28,991 bases of DNA, taken from the IMG/VR virus record IMGVR_UViG_3300046722_000126, positions 1 through 28,991 of that record; one strand, given 5' to 3'. The notes under the pieces were generated by a model, which did not search any database, was not told the origin of the DNA, and saw only the letters and a program-made list of their open reading frames with translations. The translations under genes were made by a program, and so were the position numbers. Numbering within the stretch: position 1 is the stretch's first letter; every line of letters starts with the position of its first letter. Source of the DNA: a virus. Below, one piece after another: positions 6,499 through 15,200 of the stretch.

Positions 6499-8404
6499 TC
6501 TGGAGACCTCGTCCACCGCCGATCTGCGCCTGACCGGCGCGGCAGCGTATGCCGAGCACCCCGACACCCGCGTCACGGTGCTGTGCTACGCGGTGGACGA
6601 TGAACCGGTCGATACCTGGCTCGCAGGGCCAGCGTCTGACCGGTTCATCGCCGCCGTGCGCGCGGATGCCATTATAGTCGCCCACAACTACCTTTTCGAG
6701 TTCAACGTCTACCACCAGAAGCTGGTCCCCCAGGGCTGGCCCAGGCTGCCGCTGGAGCGCTGGTCCTGCACCATGGCGCGCTGCTACGTCGCCGGGTATC
6801 CGGGCGGCCTGGAGCTCGCCAGCAAGGCCGCCAAGCTGGCCATCCCAAAGGACGCCGGCGCACGCGACCTGATGCTGCGCATGGCGCGTCCGCGCACCGT
6901 CACGCCCACGGTGACCTGGTGGCATGAAACCTCGCCCGAGCACTTCAAGCGGCTGCAGGATTACTGCGCCACCGACGTGGAAGCCGAACGCCTGCTGGAC
7001 CGCACGGTCCCCGAGTTGTCCCCCCGCGAGCGCGCGATCTTCGAGGTCGATCACGCGATCAACCAGCGCGGTCTCCGGGTTGACGAGCGCCTGGTGCACC
7101 GGCTGCATGACCTGGCCGCCGAAGCGCGGCACCGCATCACTCGCGACCTGATCCGCGCTACCAATGCTCAGGTCACCACGCCGAATCAGGTGGCCCGCCT
7201 CAAAACCTGGCTGGCCGGGGTGGGCGTTGACCTGCCCGACCTGCGCCGCGCGACCGTGCAGGCCCGCTTGCTGGATCCCGCCCTCGCTGGCGCCCCTAGG
7301 ACGGTGCTACAGGGCCGCCTGGATGCGTCCCGGGCGTCCACTGCCAAGCTGGACGCCATCCTGGCTGCACGGTCCCTGAACGGGCGCGTGCTGGGCACCT
7401 TCCAGTATTACGGCGCCAATCGCTCGGGACGCTGGGCTGGCCGGCGGCTGCAACCGCAGAACCTGTTCAAGGGCTCGATCGCCGACATCCCCACCGCGTT
7501 GCTCACCGTGATGCATCCCGACACCACCGCGGCGGACCTGGAAGCGCTCTATGAGGACAGCGCCATGGGGGTGGTGGCGTCGTGTCTCCGCTCGACTATC
7601 GAGGCGCCTCAGGATCACCGGCTGGTCATCCTCGACCTGTCGCAGATCGAGGCGCGGGTGCTGGCGTGGGTGGCCGACGAACGCGCCTCGCTCGCCTGCT
7701 TCGCTCGCGGTGACGACATCTACACCGACACCGCGTTGCGGGTGGGCTCGGCGTCCCGCCAGCTGGGCAAGGTGCTGGTGCTCGCCTGCGGCTTCGGCAT
7801 GGGCGCCACGCGGTTTCAGCTGGCCGCGCTGGCGTTCGGCGTGGTGCTCGACCTGATGACCTGCGAGAGCATGGTCGCGGCGTGGCGGACAGCCAATCCG
7901 GCGATCGTGCAGTTCTGGTGGAACGCCCATCGTGCGTTACTCAGGATAACCCGCGCCGGGGCCGGCAGCGTGCTCCCCTTCGGCAAGCTGGTATTCAAGC
8001 GCCACCATGATGCGGTGCTGATCCAGCTGCCGAGCGAGCGACATCTGGTCTACCGCGGTGCGCATGTCGGCAACGCCAACGACTACGGCAATTCGGAGTT
8101 CTGCTACATGGGCAGCCCCGGCGGCGGCTGGGTGCACCAGCGGTCCTGGCCCGGCAAGATCACCGAGAACATTGTGCAGGCGATTGCGCGTGACGTGCTG
8201 GCCGAGGCGATGATCCTGCTGCACCGCAGGGGCGTGCCGCTGATCGCCACGATGCATGACGAACTAATCGCCGAGGTCCCTGAAGCCGAGGCTGATCACA
8301 CTTACGATCTGATGCAGCGGATCATGCGCACGTCACCCGGCTGGGCGCCCGACCTGCCGCTGGACGCGGCGGGTTTTGTCGCGCGGCGCTACCACAAAAA
8401 ATGA
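6482..8404 (+). CDS. Family A DNA polymerase with 3'-5' exonuclease
   Basis: This 640-residue replicative polymerase of the T7/PolA family starts at ATG 6482 (a TTG lies three bases earlier). The N-terminal proofreading domain has DLE (Asp6, Glu8), the AHNYLFEFNVY segment and YCATD (Tyr161, Asp165). The polymerase domain has motif A (DLSQIEAR, Asp385), motif B (RQLGK-to-CGFG, Arg426, Lys430) and motif C (HDE, 592-594), the complete catalytic set. The tyrosine of the usual YG in motif B is Phe438, a conservative change. No 5'-3' exonuclease domain is present, as in other phage enzymes. It is the last gene of the plus-strand module and would be the main copying enzyme, with the SSB-like protein and helicase as partners. 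Confidence 0.95.
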   Translation: MRLILDLETSSTADLRLTGAAAYAEHPDTRVTVLCYAVDDEPVDTWLAGPASDRFIAAVRADAIIVAHNYLFEFNVYHQKLVPQGWPRLPLERWSCTMARCYVAGYPGGLELASKAAKLAIPKDAGARDLMLRMARPRTVTPTVTWWHETSPEHFKRLQDYCATDVEAERLLDRTVPELSPRERAIFEVDHAINQRGLRVDERLVHRLHDLAAEARHRITRDLIRATNAQVTTPNQVARLKTWLAGVGVDLPDLRRATVQARLLDPALAGAPRTVLQGRLDASRASTAKLDAILAARSLNGRVLGTFQYYGANRSGRWAGRRLQPQNLFKGSIADIPTALLTVMHPDTTAADLEALYEDSAMGVVASCLRSTIEAPQDHRLVILDLSQIEARVLAWVADERASLACFARGDDIYTDTALRVGSASRQLGKVLVLACGFGMGATRFQLAALAFGVVLDLMTCESMVAAWRTANPAIVQFWWNAHRALLRITRAGAGSVLPFGKLVFKRHHDAVLIQLPSERHLVYRGAHVGNANDYGNSEFCYMGSPGGGWVHQRSWPGKITENIVQAIARDVLAEAMILLHRRGVPLIATMHDELIAEVPEAEADHTYDLMQRIMRTSPGWAPDLPLDAAGFVARRYHKK

Positions 8405-8582
8405 CCGGGAGTGCCGAACTCGGCACTGCGGCAGAAATCTCGATAAAACCTGAACAACAACGATCAACCAGTGACACAATACGGGGGTAACTGCCAGAAT
8501 TCAGCAGAGTTGTGTTGGTTGTTGTGTCCTGTTATGACCGCATAAACCTATGTAAACGTTGAAAAGGCTGATCTACAAAAGA
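8405..8582. other. Convergent junction with short stem-loop
   Basis: This stretch follows the last plus-strand gene and contains no gene I can support. AGTGCCG (8410-8416) and CGGCACT (8421-8427) form a 7-bp GC-rich stem with a four-base loop right after the polymerase stop; it has no U-run, so it is at best a weak or factor-dependent terminator. TTGTGTCCTGT (8522-8532) also occurs, reversed, at 28128-28138 upstream of the scaffold gene. Confidence 0.4.
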
Positions 8583-8702
8583 CTAGGCAACCTCTTTGAT
8601 GAGGAACCTGGCCGTTTTACTTAGTGCGTTGAAATGCTTGGCGAAAACTCGTATTTTGTGTTGTGTAGCAGTGCTTAAATTCGGCACTATTTCGGCACTC
8701 AT
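8583..8702 (-). CDS. Possible very small basic protein
   Basis: A minus-strand ORF of 39 residues runs from ATG 8702 to TAG 8583. A GTG at 8738, a few bases after AGGA, is an alternative start giving 51 residues. The C-terminal half (IRVFAKHFNALSK, then ARFLIKEVA) reads as a basic amphipathic helix. There is no good ribosome site before the ATG and no family I recognise. It follows the SANT-like gene on the same strand, so it could be the last gene of the late operon, the remnant of a longer gene, or a chance frame in a non-coding stretch. Confidence 0.3.
   Translation of the reverse strand: MSAEIVPNLSTATQHKIRVFAKHFNALSKTARFLIKEVA
8682..8699. repeat. Tandem CGGCACT repeats
   Basis: CGGCACT occurs at 8682-8688 and 8693-8699, 11 bp apart, and again at 8421-8427 with its inverse at 8410-8416. 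These are all in the convergent junction. Their phasing could suit a regulatory protein, and their role is unknown. Confidence 0.4.
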
Positions 8703-8760
8703 TGAAATCGTTAGACTTTTCGGCTGCGCTCTGTCCACTTCGTCCTGTGTGTCCTGTATG

Positions 8761-9045
8761 TCAAATCAGGCTATCCGGCGGCTTATACGGCGGTGCGCTG
8801 CGCCATTCAGCCTTCGCCAGGGCAATCTCGAACGCGAGATTTTCCTTGGCCAGCCGCAACGCCTCCGGGTGTGCGTCCATCAGCGGCGGGCGCCGTCGCA
8901 GGTTGAGCCCCAGCCGGCGTGCCCGGTTCCAGATCGCCTGGTGGTCACGCTCGGGCATCAGCCGGGCGATCTCCTTCGCGGTCTTGCCCGCGTGAGCATA
9001 CTGCAGGATGGCGCCATCCTCGGCGGGCGTGAATGCTTTGCTCAT
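8761..9045 (-). CDS. SANT/Myb-like HTH protein, small-terminase candidate
   Basis: This is a 94-residue protein. ATG 9045 overlaps the stop of the upstream membrane-protein gene (ATGA) and is preferred over longer starts. Residues 5-48 (FTPAEDGAILQYAHAGKTAKEIARLM, then QAIWNRARRLGL) form a SANT/Myb-like helix-turn-helix with the regular Trp/Leu spacing, similar in style to GcrA-type proteins. The C-terminus is helical and ends in Pro. In T7 order the gene after the holin encodes the small terminase subunit, a DNA-recognition protein with an HTH. Context therefore suggests TerS, but a transcriptional regulator fits the sequence equally well. Confidence 0.55.
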   Translation of the reverse strand: MSKAFTPAEDGAILQYAHAGKTAKEIARLMPERDHQAIWNRARRLGLNLRRRPPLMDAHPEALRLAKENLAFEIALAKAEWRSAPPYKPPDSLI

Positions 9046-9236
9046 GGTGCTCGCTCCATCACCCGCAGGCAGGCCGCCAACAGAGGCGCGTAAACCGCTT
9101 CCCGATGGCGGTTCTCCGAGTGCACGAACCACGCCAGCCCGATGATCAGCAGGCACAGCATGAGGAACTGAACGGGCAGATGCTCGGTTAACCAGGTTAA
9201 CCAGTGCCGAGCCTCCGTCAGCGGTGGCACGACCAT
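9042..9236 (-). CDS. One-helix membrane protein, holin candidate
   Basis: This 64-residue protein starts at ATG 9236; longer frames would add an implausible leader overlapping the giant gene. A single hydrophobic helix, FLMLCLLIIGLAWFV, at about residues 25-39 is followed by a charged segment (HSENRHREA). The size and one-helix design match T7 gp17.5-type (class II) holins, and the gene occupies the same slot directly after the gene 16-like gene. Holins form lesions in the inner membrane at lysis time. No endolysin gene is visible in the window, so the lysis partner is unknown. A spanin or other small membrane protein is the alternative. Confidence 0.55.
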   Translation of the reverse strand: MVVPPLTEARHWLTWLTEHLPVQFLMLCLLIIGLAWFVHSENRHREAVYAPLLAACLRVMERAP

Positions 9237-9240
9237 GCGC

Positions 9241-12200
9241 TCACTCCTTTTTGGGTGGCGTCCCCTCGCGATATTTTTCAGTATCAGTCCAATAAGAATA
9301 AGCACCCCAGCCCGCCAGACCCGCCGAACCCAGGTATTTGATCGGTCCCGGGAGCGAGGTCAGTGCCGCGATCAGAGTGCGGGAATAGGCTGGCACAATG
9401 TCGTCCAAGATCCCGAGTGCGGTCATCATCGCGCCGCTGCCACTGTCACGCTCGGCGGCCTTGGCGTCAGCCTTGGCGGCGGCAGTGTCCTCCTCGCCCG
9501 GCATCTTCGGCATCTCCGGCATCTTGATTTCCGCGTCCTCGGGTGGTGCCGGCGTGGTGCCCTTCTCGCTGGTCAGCCAGTCGGCCACTGTTTCACCGGC
9601 CCTGCGGGAACTGGTGAACGCGTTGATCGCCCCGCTGCCGAACACACCGAGCGGTCCCAGCGCGGCCCCTATTCGCGACAAGACGAAGGCGAGCATCGGC
9701 AGGATCGTCATGTTGTAAGCAGACGCCGCCTGGTTATGCAGCCGCGTGTTGGTCGAGCTTGGTTCGCCGGCCCCGAACATCGGCGTGATGACGTTCTGCA
9801 GATCCTGCATCATGCTGGCCATGCCCGGGCCGTCCGTGATTTCGCTCAGAGAGGTCTTGAACCGCAACTGGTTGACCGTGGCCAGTGGCAGGGTGAACTT
9901 GCCCTGCAGCCCGCTGGCGCTCAGGGCATAGTCCCGCAAGAACTCCCCGAACCGGTCCTCGTCATGCAGCCTATCCCATAGATCACGCGAGAAAAGCCAG
10001 ATGCGTGGAATGGCGGTCAGCATAGTGATCATCAGGAAGGTGCCTGCCAGCATCGCCAGGTGAGCGGTTGCCCATGCTCCAGAGGCCGCACCAAAACCGG
10101 CGCTCGCCGTCTTGCCGTAGCCTTGTCCCCGGGCACGTTGATACGCCCGCCCGGTGGCTTCGGGGATACTGTGTATCGCCGGCCCGATTACGTTGCGGTC
10201 CATGCTGTAGTTGAAAGACTGAAACTGCAGCATCAACCGCAGCACCGGATCCTCGGCCATCATCGGCTGCTCGGCCTTGGACGGGTTCTGGACACCCCGG
10301 TTGACCAGCCGTCGCATCGCCAGCGCGTAGGTGGTTTTCCAGTTGGAGTTTAGCATTTCCTCCATCGTCGGGAGACCGTCATGCGCGATCATCCATGAGG
10401 CAAACGCTTCGCGCGTTTCATCATCCTGTGGGATGCCGATCTCATTCATCATGCGATCGGCTTTGTCCCATTTCGTGTGCAACGTGTTGTAATGGATACC
10501 CTTCTGCGGTCCCTGGTAGTTGCGAAAACGTAGCCAGTCGTTGCTGATCTTGCCGAGATACCAATGCATCGCCGCGCCCGACGCGCGCCGGTTGGCGTTG
10601 TTCAGCGCGGTCATGCCGGACATCCGATAGAGCGCTGGCATCATGCGATGAAAGCCCATGCTGTCGGCATACTCGGTGCCGTTGCGCGCCTGCATCGCAT
10701 CATCATACATGACCCCGGTGGTCACGCCGATGAAGTCCATCAACTCCGCGCGCTGCACCGCGTCAGATGTGTGCATCAGATTGCCGAATTGTGCCGCGAA
10801 TGCCTTGAGTCCGACCCGAACGTCCTGGGTGGCAAGCGCGCTCACATATGGTTCGCTTAGCATCGAGAGTGCCGAGCGACCGAGCAAGCGCACCACGCCA
10901 TAGGCTTGCACGACATTGGCGAACTTAGCGAAGTTGCGTAGTCTGCGACTGGATGTGCGCCCGGCGACGGCTTCGACAACGTCACGCACGACGCCGATAT
11001 CTTCGCCCTTGAAACCGCCGTCCTTGCCCTGCTGGTGCATCAAGTGGATCAGCCGCTCCAGTTCCCGCCCCCCAACCGAGGCCGCCGAAGGATGGCCGAA
11101 CGTTTCGACATACGCTTGCTTGCGACCCGCCGAGAGCATATAGCCGGCCAGCACGCTCTGCACGTCCCGCATCAGCCATTTTTCCATGATCTGATCGGTC
11201 TCCGGCGGCAGCACGCGCGCTTTCATAAATGACGCGTTGGGACCGACCGTGTCGAAATCGTTCGGATATCCTTTGGCGATGCGCCCTTCCCATTCGGTGG
11301 CAGCATTCTTGGAGAGATCATCCCGCACCGCCGGGTGATGTTTTTCTGCGAGTTCGCGCGCTGCGTCTTTTAATGCATCAAGCTGATCCTGACGCTTGGC
11401 CTTGTCCCCCGTAAAGTTTGGATCGTTCAGGTCACGTTCAATCGCGCGCTGCTCGCGTAGGTTGGCAGCAAGCGCATCCATGCCGTCGATGGTTTCCTGC
11501 GTGCCGATGTTGCGCCGGTCATCGTCTGACAAGGTGCGCCAACGATCGAGCAACGCTTGCGGGTCGTCTCCCGAGGGACCGACCTCCTGGTCGAAGATCA
11601 GCTTGTGCAGTTCGGTGGCATCCAGAATGAACCCCTGGCTGTCGCGCCAGATCCGCTTGGTGTCGTATTGCCGCGGGAAATGCCCGCTTTTGCTGTAGCC
11701 GATCTTCAGGCCCGCGTCGCTGAGACTTTTGAATACCTCGTCCATCAATTCGCGTAGCTGACCGACCGCCTTCTTCATGTTCTCTGACAGCGGCTTGCCC
11801 TGGTATTCGTCCTCGCCCGTGGTGAGTGCATGGCGCAACGCATCATTGTTTGAGTAATTCTTACCGCGCAGCTGCTTCCCGGCCAGGTTCTTGTTGGCCA
11901 GGATGTTGGACATCCGCATCACCCAGCCCTTGCCTAGCTCCTGCGAACGCTCCTCGAATGTCGGTTGCGGTGATCCACGCCCGCTGCCGGGTTTCATCGC
12001 GAGCTTGTCAATGATCGCTTGCAACGCTTCAGTGGCTTCGCGGGCGAGCCCTTGATTGACGCCGTGCGCGTGCATCACTTCAAGCGCGCCCACCTTAATC
12101 CCCAGCGTGGTCCGCATGTAGTGCGCGATCCGCTGCACCAGCTTGAAGTGCCCAGGATCCGGGCGCGAGCCATCGGTGAACGCGGTCTCCCGCCACGCTT

Positions 12201-15200
12201 CCACGGGGTGCGCCAACCCTTGGCCGGCTTCCTGCAATCCCCGCCGGATGAATTTCCACAAGCCCGGTTCGACGATCTGCTGCAGCCGGTCCATCGCACC
12301 GCGATCGAGCTTGTCCCCCTGATCGGAAAACAACTTGCCGTTGTCGCCGTATTTGTATTGGTTCTGGATTTCACTGTGCAGCACGGAGAACGCCTGCAGG
12401 ATCGCCGCGTAGTCGTCCTGTGGCGGATAGGTCATCCGCAACCGTCTGATCAACTGGTCGGCGTAAGCTGCCGTGGGCATAAATACGCCTACCGGATCGA
12501 CGCCCATGGCCTCCATCTCGCGCGCCATGACGGCCTCGTGCGCGCGGGTGATCATTTCGTAAGCCGTGCTGTAGTAGTCGTCTTTCGCACCGCCGCCGAA
12601 GGTTTGCGACAGCGCGCGGAAACGGCTCATGTCAATGGCACCGCTCTCCTCGCCGATCGTGAGCTTGTCGAGTTCGGCTTGGGCATCCTGCGCTTTCGGC
12701 GTGGGGTTGCCGAACCGGTCAACCTCCTGTGCCTCGGTCTCCCAGCGGAAGCGTTGCGCCACCAGATGCGCGTCATCGTAGAACAGCGTCTGCATCACAT
12801 GGATCAGTGCCGCCTGCACCGGATCGGTGACCGGCGAGACCGCCGCACCCTGTGTTATCATCTCGCTAGCCAGCGGTCGCTTGAACGCGGCGGGCGGCAC
12901 GATGTAGGGCAGCTTGTAAGCGAGCCAGTGATCGAGCGCGTGCAGCCATTCATGGCCGAGCGAGTTCGCTGTGCCGGTCAGATGGATAGTGTTCGGACCT
13001 GGGCTGAAGGCACCGGCGTAATCAACTTTTGGATGATACGGTTCCAGTATAAGACCCTTGAGGAAATTCGTGACCTGTCCTGTTGCGCTGATCTCTGGCA
13101 GGCCAAAAAACGCGTGCTGATATCCGAGCGCCGGCATCATGTCGTGCGTGGCGCGATATACATCGAGGATTACGCTGCGGGCCTGCAACAGGTCCATGTC
13201 GGGAGCCAGCGTGACGGGAACACCAAACTTTGCCTCGAACTGCTTGCTGAGCGTGTCAACCTGCCATTTGATCGGCTTGCTGGTGGCAAGGTCGGGATCG
13301 TGCCCCGCATCGGTGAACGCCTGCCGCCACACGCTGCTGCCGTCGCGGAATTGGTAATCTGCATAATTCGCCGGGTCCTGTGGACGCTTCGGACGGAACG
13401 GCGATATCACGCGCGGCATGGGTTTTTTCCCGGTGGCGGCGCGAGAAGCACGCCCGGGCATCCGTTTCAACAGCTTGTCGCGGGTCGCAGTCAGCGCCGC
13501 GAGTTGCTTTTCCTGCGCCTTCAACTTGCGTGCTTCAGCGGGTTTAATCGTGGCACCCTTGGCGCGCAATGCGTCCACCGATGCCTGCAGGGGAGCGAGT
13601 TGCTTGTTGCGTTGGTCGAGCTCACTCTGCAGCTGCGGCAGCCGCGCGGTGATGGTGTCGGTCTCTGGTTCACCGCCTGCTGCTTCACGATCAGCTTCCT
13701 CACGCGTCACACCACGCCGCGCCAGGCTTTCGTCTGTCTCCCGCATCCGAATGCTCGCGGCTCTGTCGCGTAGCACATCGCGAGCCGCATCAACCTTCGC
13801 CTTGTCCAGCAAGCCACCTTGTTTGCCTTCGCGTGCTTCCTTCAACGCGTTCGCCGGGTCGGGCTGGGTTTCGTTGCCGAACAGATCTTTGCCCGGCTTG
13901 AAGGTGAGCGCCTGGTCGACGTAATCGCTCAACGCCTCGCTGATCCCTTTGCGCGAGCGCAGCCGGTCCAGCTTGTCGTTGTAGAACGTGCGGATGATCT
14001 GCTCGGTGATCGGGTCGACCTGGCCGGCGAACACGTCGCCCTGCTTGAGCATGTCCCCCGGCGCGATGCCCTTGGCGCGCGCCTGGGTGATCAGATCGAG
14101 CGCTTCCGTCAGGTTCTTGGTGATATCAAACGCGCCCGGGATGCGATCGGCAGTGACCTCGGCTTTCATCTTCGACCACGGCGCTGCGACATCCATCAGC
14201 GAGTTGGTGACCGACTTCACGTCGTCGTTCGGGCTTTCCAGCGCCCGCCGCAGGATCGCATCGTGGTTGTAGGCTTTCGCCAGCACGGCACCCTGCAGCC
14301 GCTGAATGCCCTGTTGCGACAGCTGGCCGTTGGCATCCAGCAAGCGGTTGCGCTCGGTCGGGGGCAGTGACTGCATCCAGTCGCGGATGAACCCCTGATT
14401 TTTGCCGTGCGTCAGCGGAACCGCCGGGTCGTATTTGTCGAGCGCGGTATCAGACAGGTTCTTGGCGTCGACCTTGGCCTGTTCCACCGGGGACATGGTC
14501 ATCGCCCGGGTGACATTGGATGCCTCGGCGAACGCACGCGCCTGTTCGGGTGTCAGATCCCCCGTCCGCCGGATCAGCACCGGCGTGGTCATGCCGGTGG
14601 TGTCGTGCCCGAGACGTTCGATCTCGGCACGGTATGCCTGGTATTTTTCGGGATGCAGTTCCGCGGCACGCTGGATGGTGGCGAGCCTGCCGTTGCCGGC
14701 GAGCACCGTGCCATCCGGCATGACCACGGGGGCACCGATATCCGCCACCGGTGACGTGGTGACCTGATTCGGATCGAGCCGCGCGGCGTTCTCGGCGATC
14801 TGTGCCTCGGATGACGCGCGTGTGGCGCGATCGCGTGGTTGCAGGTCCCCGGTCGCCGGCTTGAGCGAATTCGCTTCCACCACCTGGTATTCGGTGGGGA
14901 GTGACACGCCGGGGACCGCGGTGCTGACTTCCTGTGTCTTTGTTGTGTCGGTCGCGGTAGGTTGCTTTTGATCTTGGGAGGTATCCGTTGATGGCTCTTG
15001 ACCCGTTGATCCTTGCCCGGCCCCTGGAAGGGGCTGACCCCCGCCAGCAGCACTACCAGGAACAACGCCGCCAGTGGACGGAGCGGGAACGATGGGATGC
15101 GATTGATCGGTCGGCTCATCGGCTGGAGTTGGTGCTGGCGCGGGCGGCTGATCTTGTTCAGGCGTTGGAAACGGTTCTGGCGCGGGCGGTCCCGCCGCTT

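Noticed and set aside
8405-8760. tRNA or strong terminator in the junction
   Set aside because: No cloverleaf can be drawn, and the one clear stem-loop at 8410-8427 has no U-run.
8596-9093. Plus-strand ORF (165 codons) at the convergent junction
   Set aside because: It is antisense to the SANT-like gene, has no ribosome site and a Cys-rich, motif-free product.
12019-13773. Long plus-strand ORF (584 codons) antisense to the giant gene
   Set aside because: It is a by-product of GC-rich codon bias in the opposite gene. The product is Arg/His/Val-rich without motifs, while the minus strand has clear domains here.
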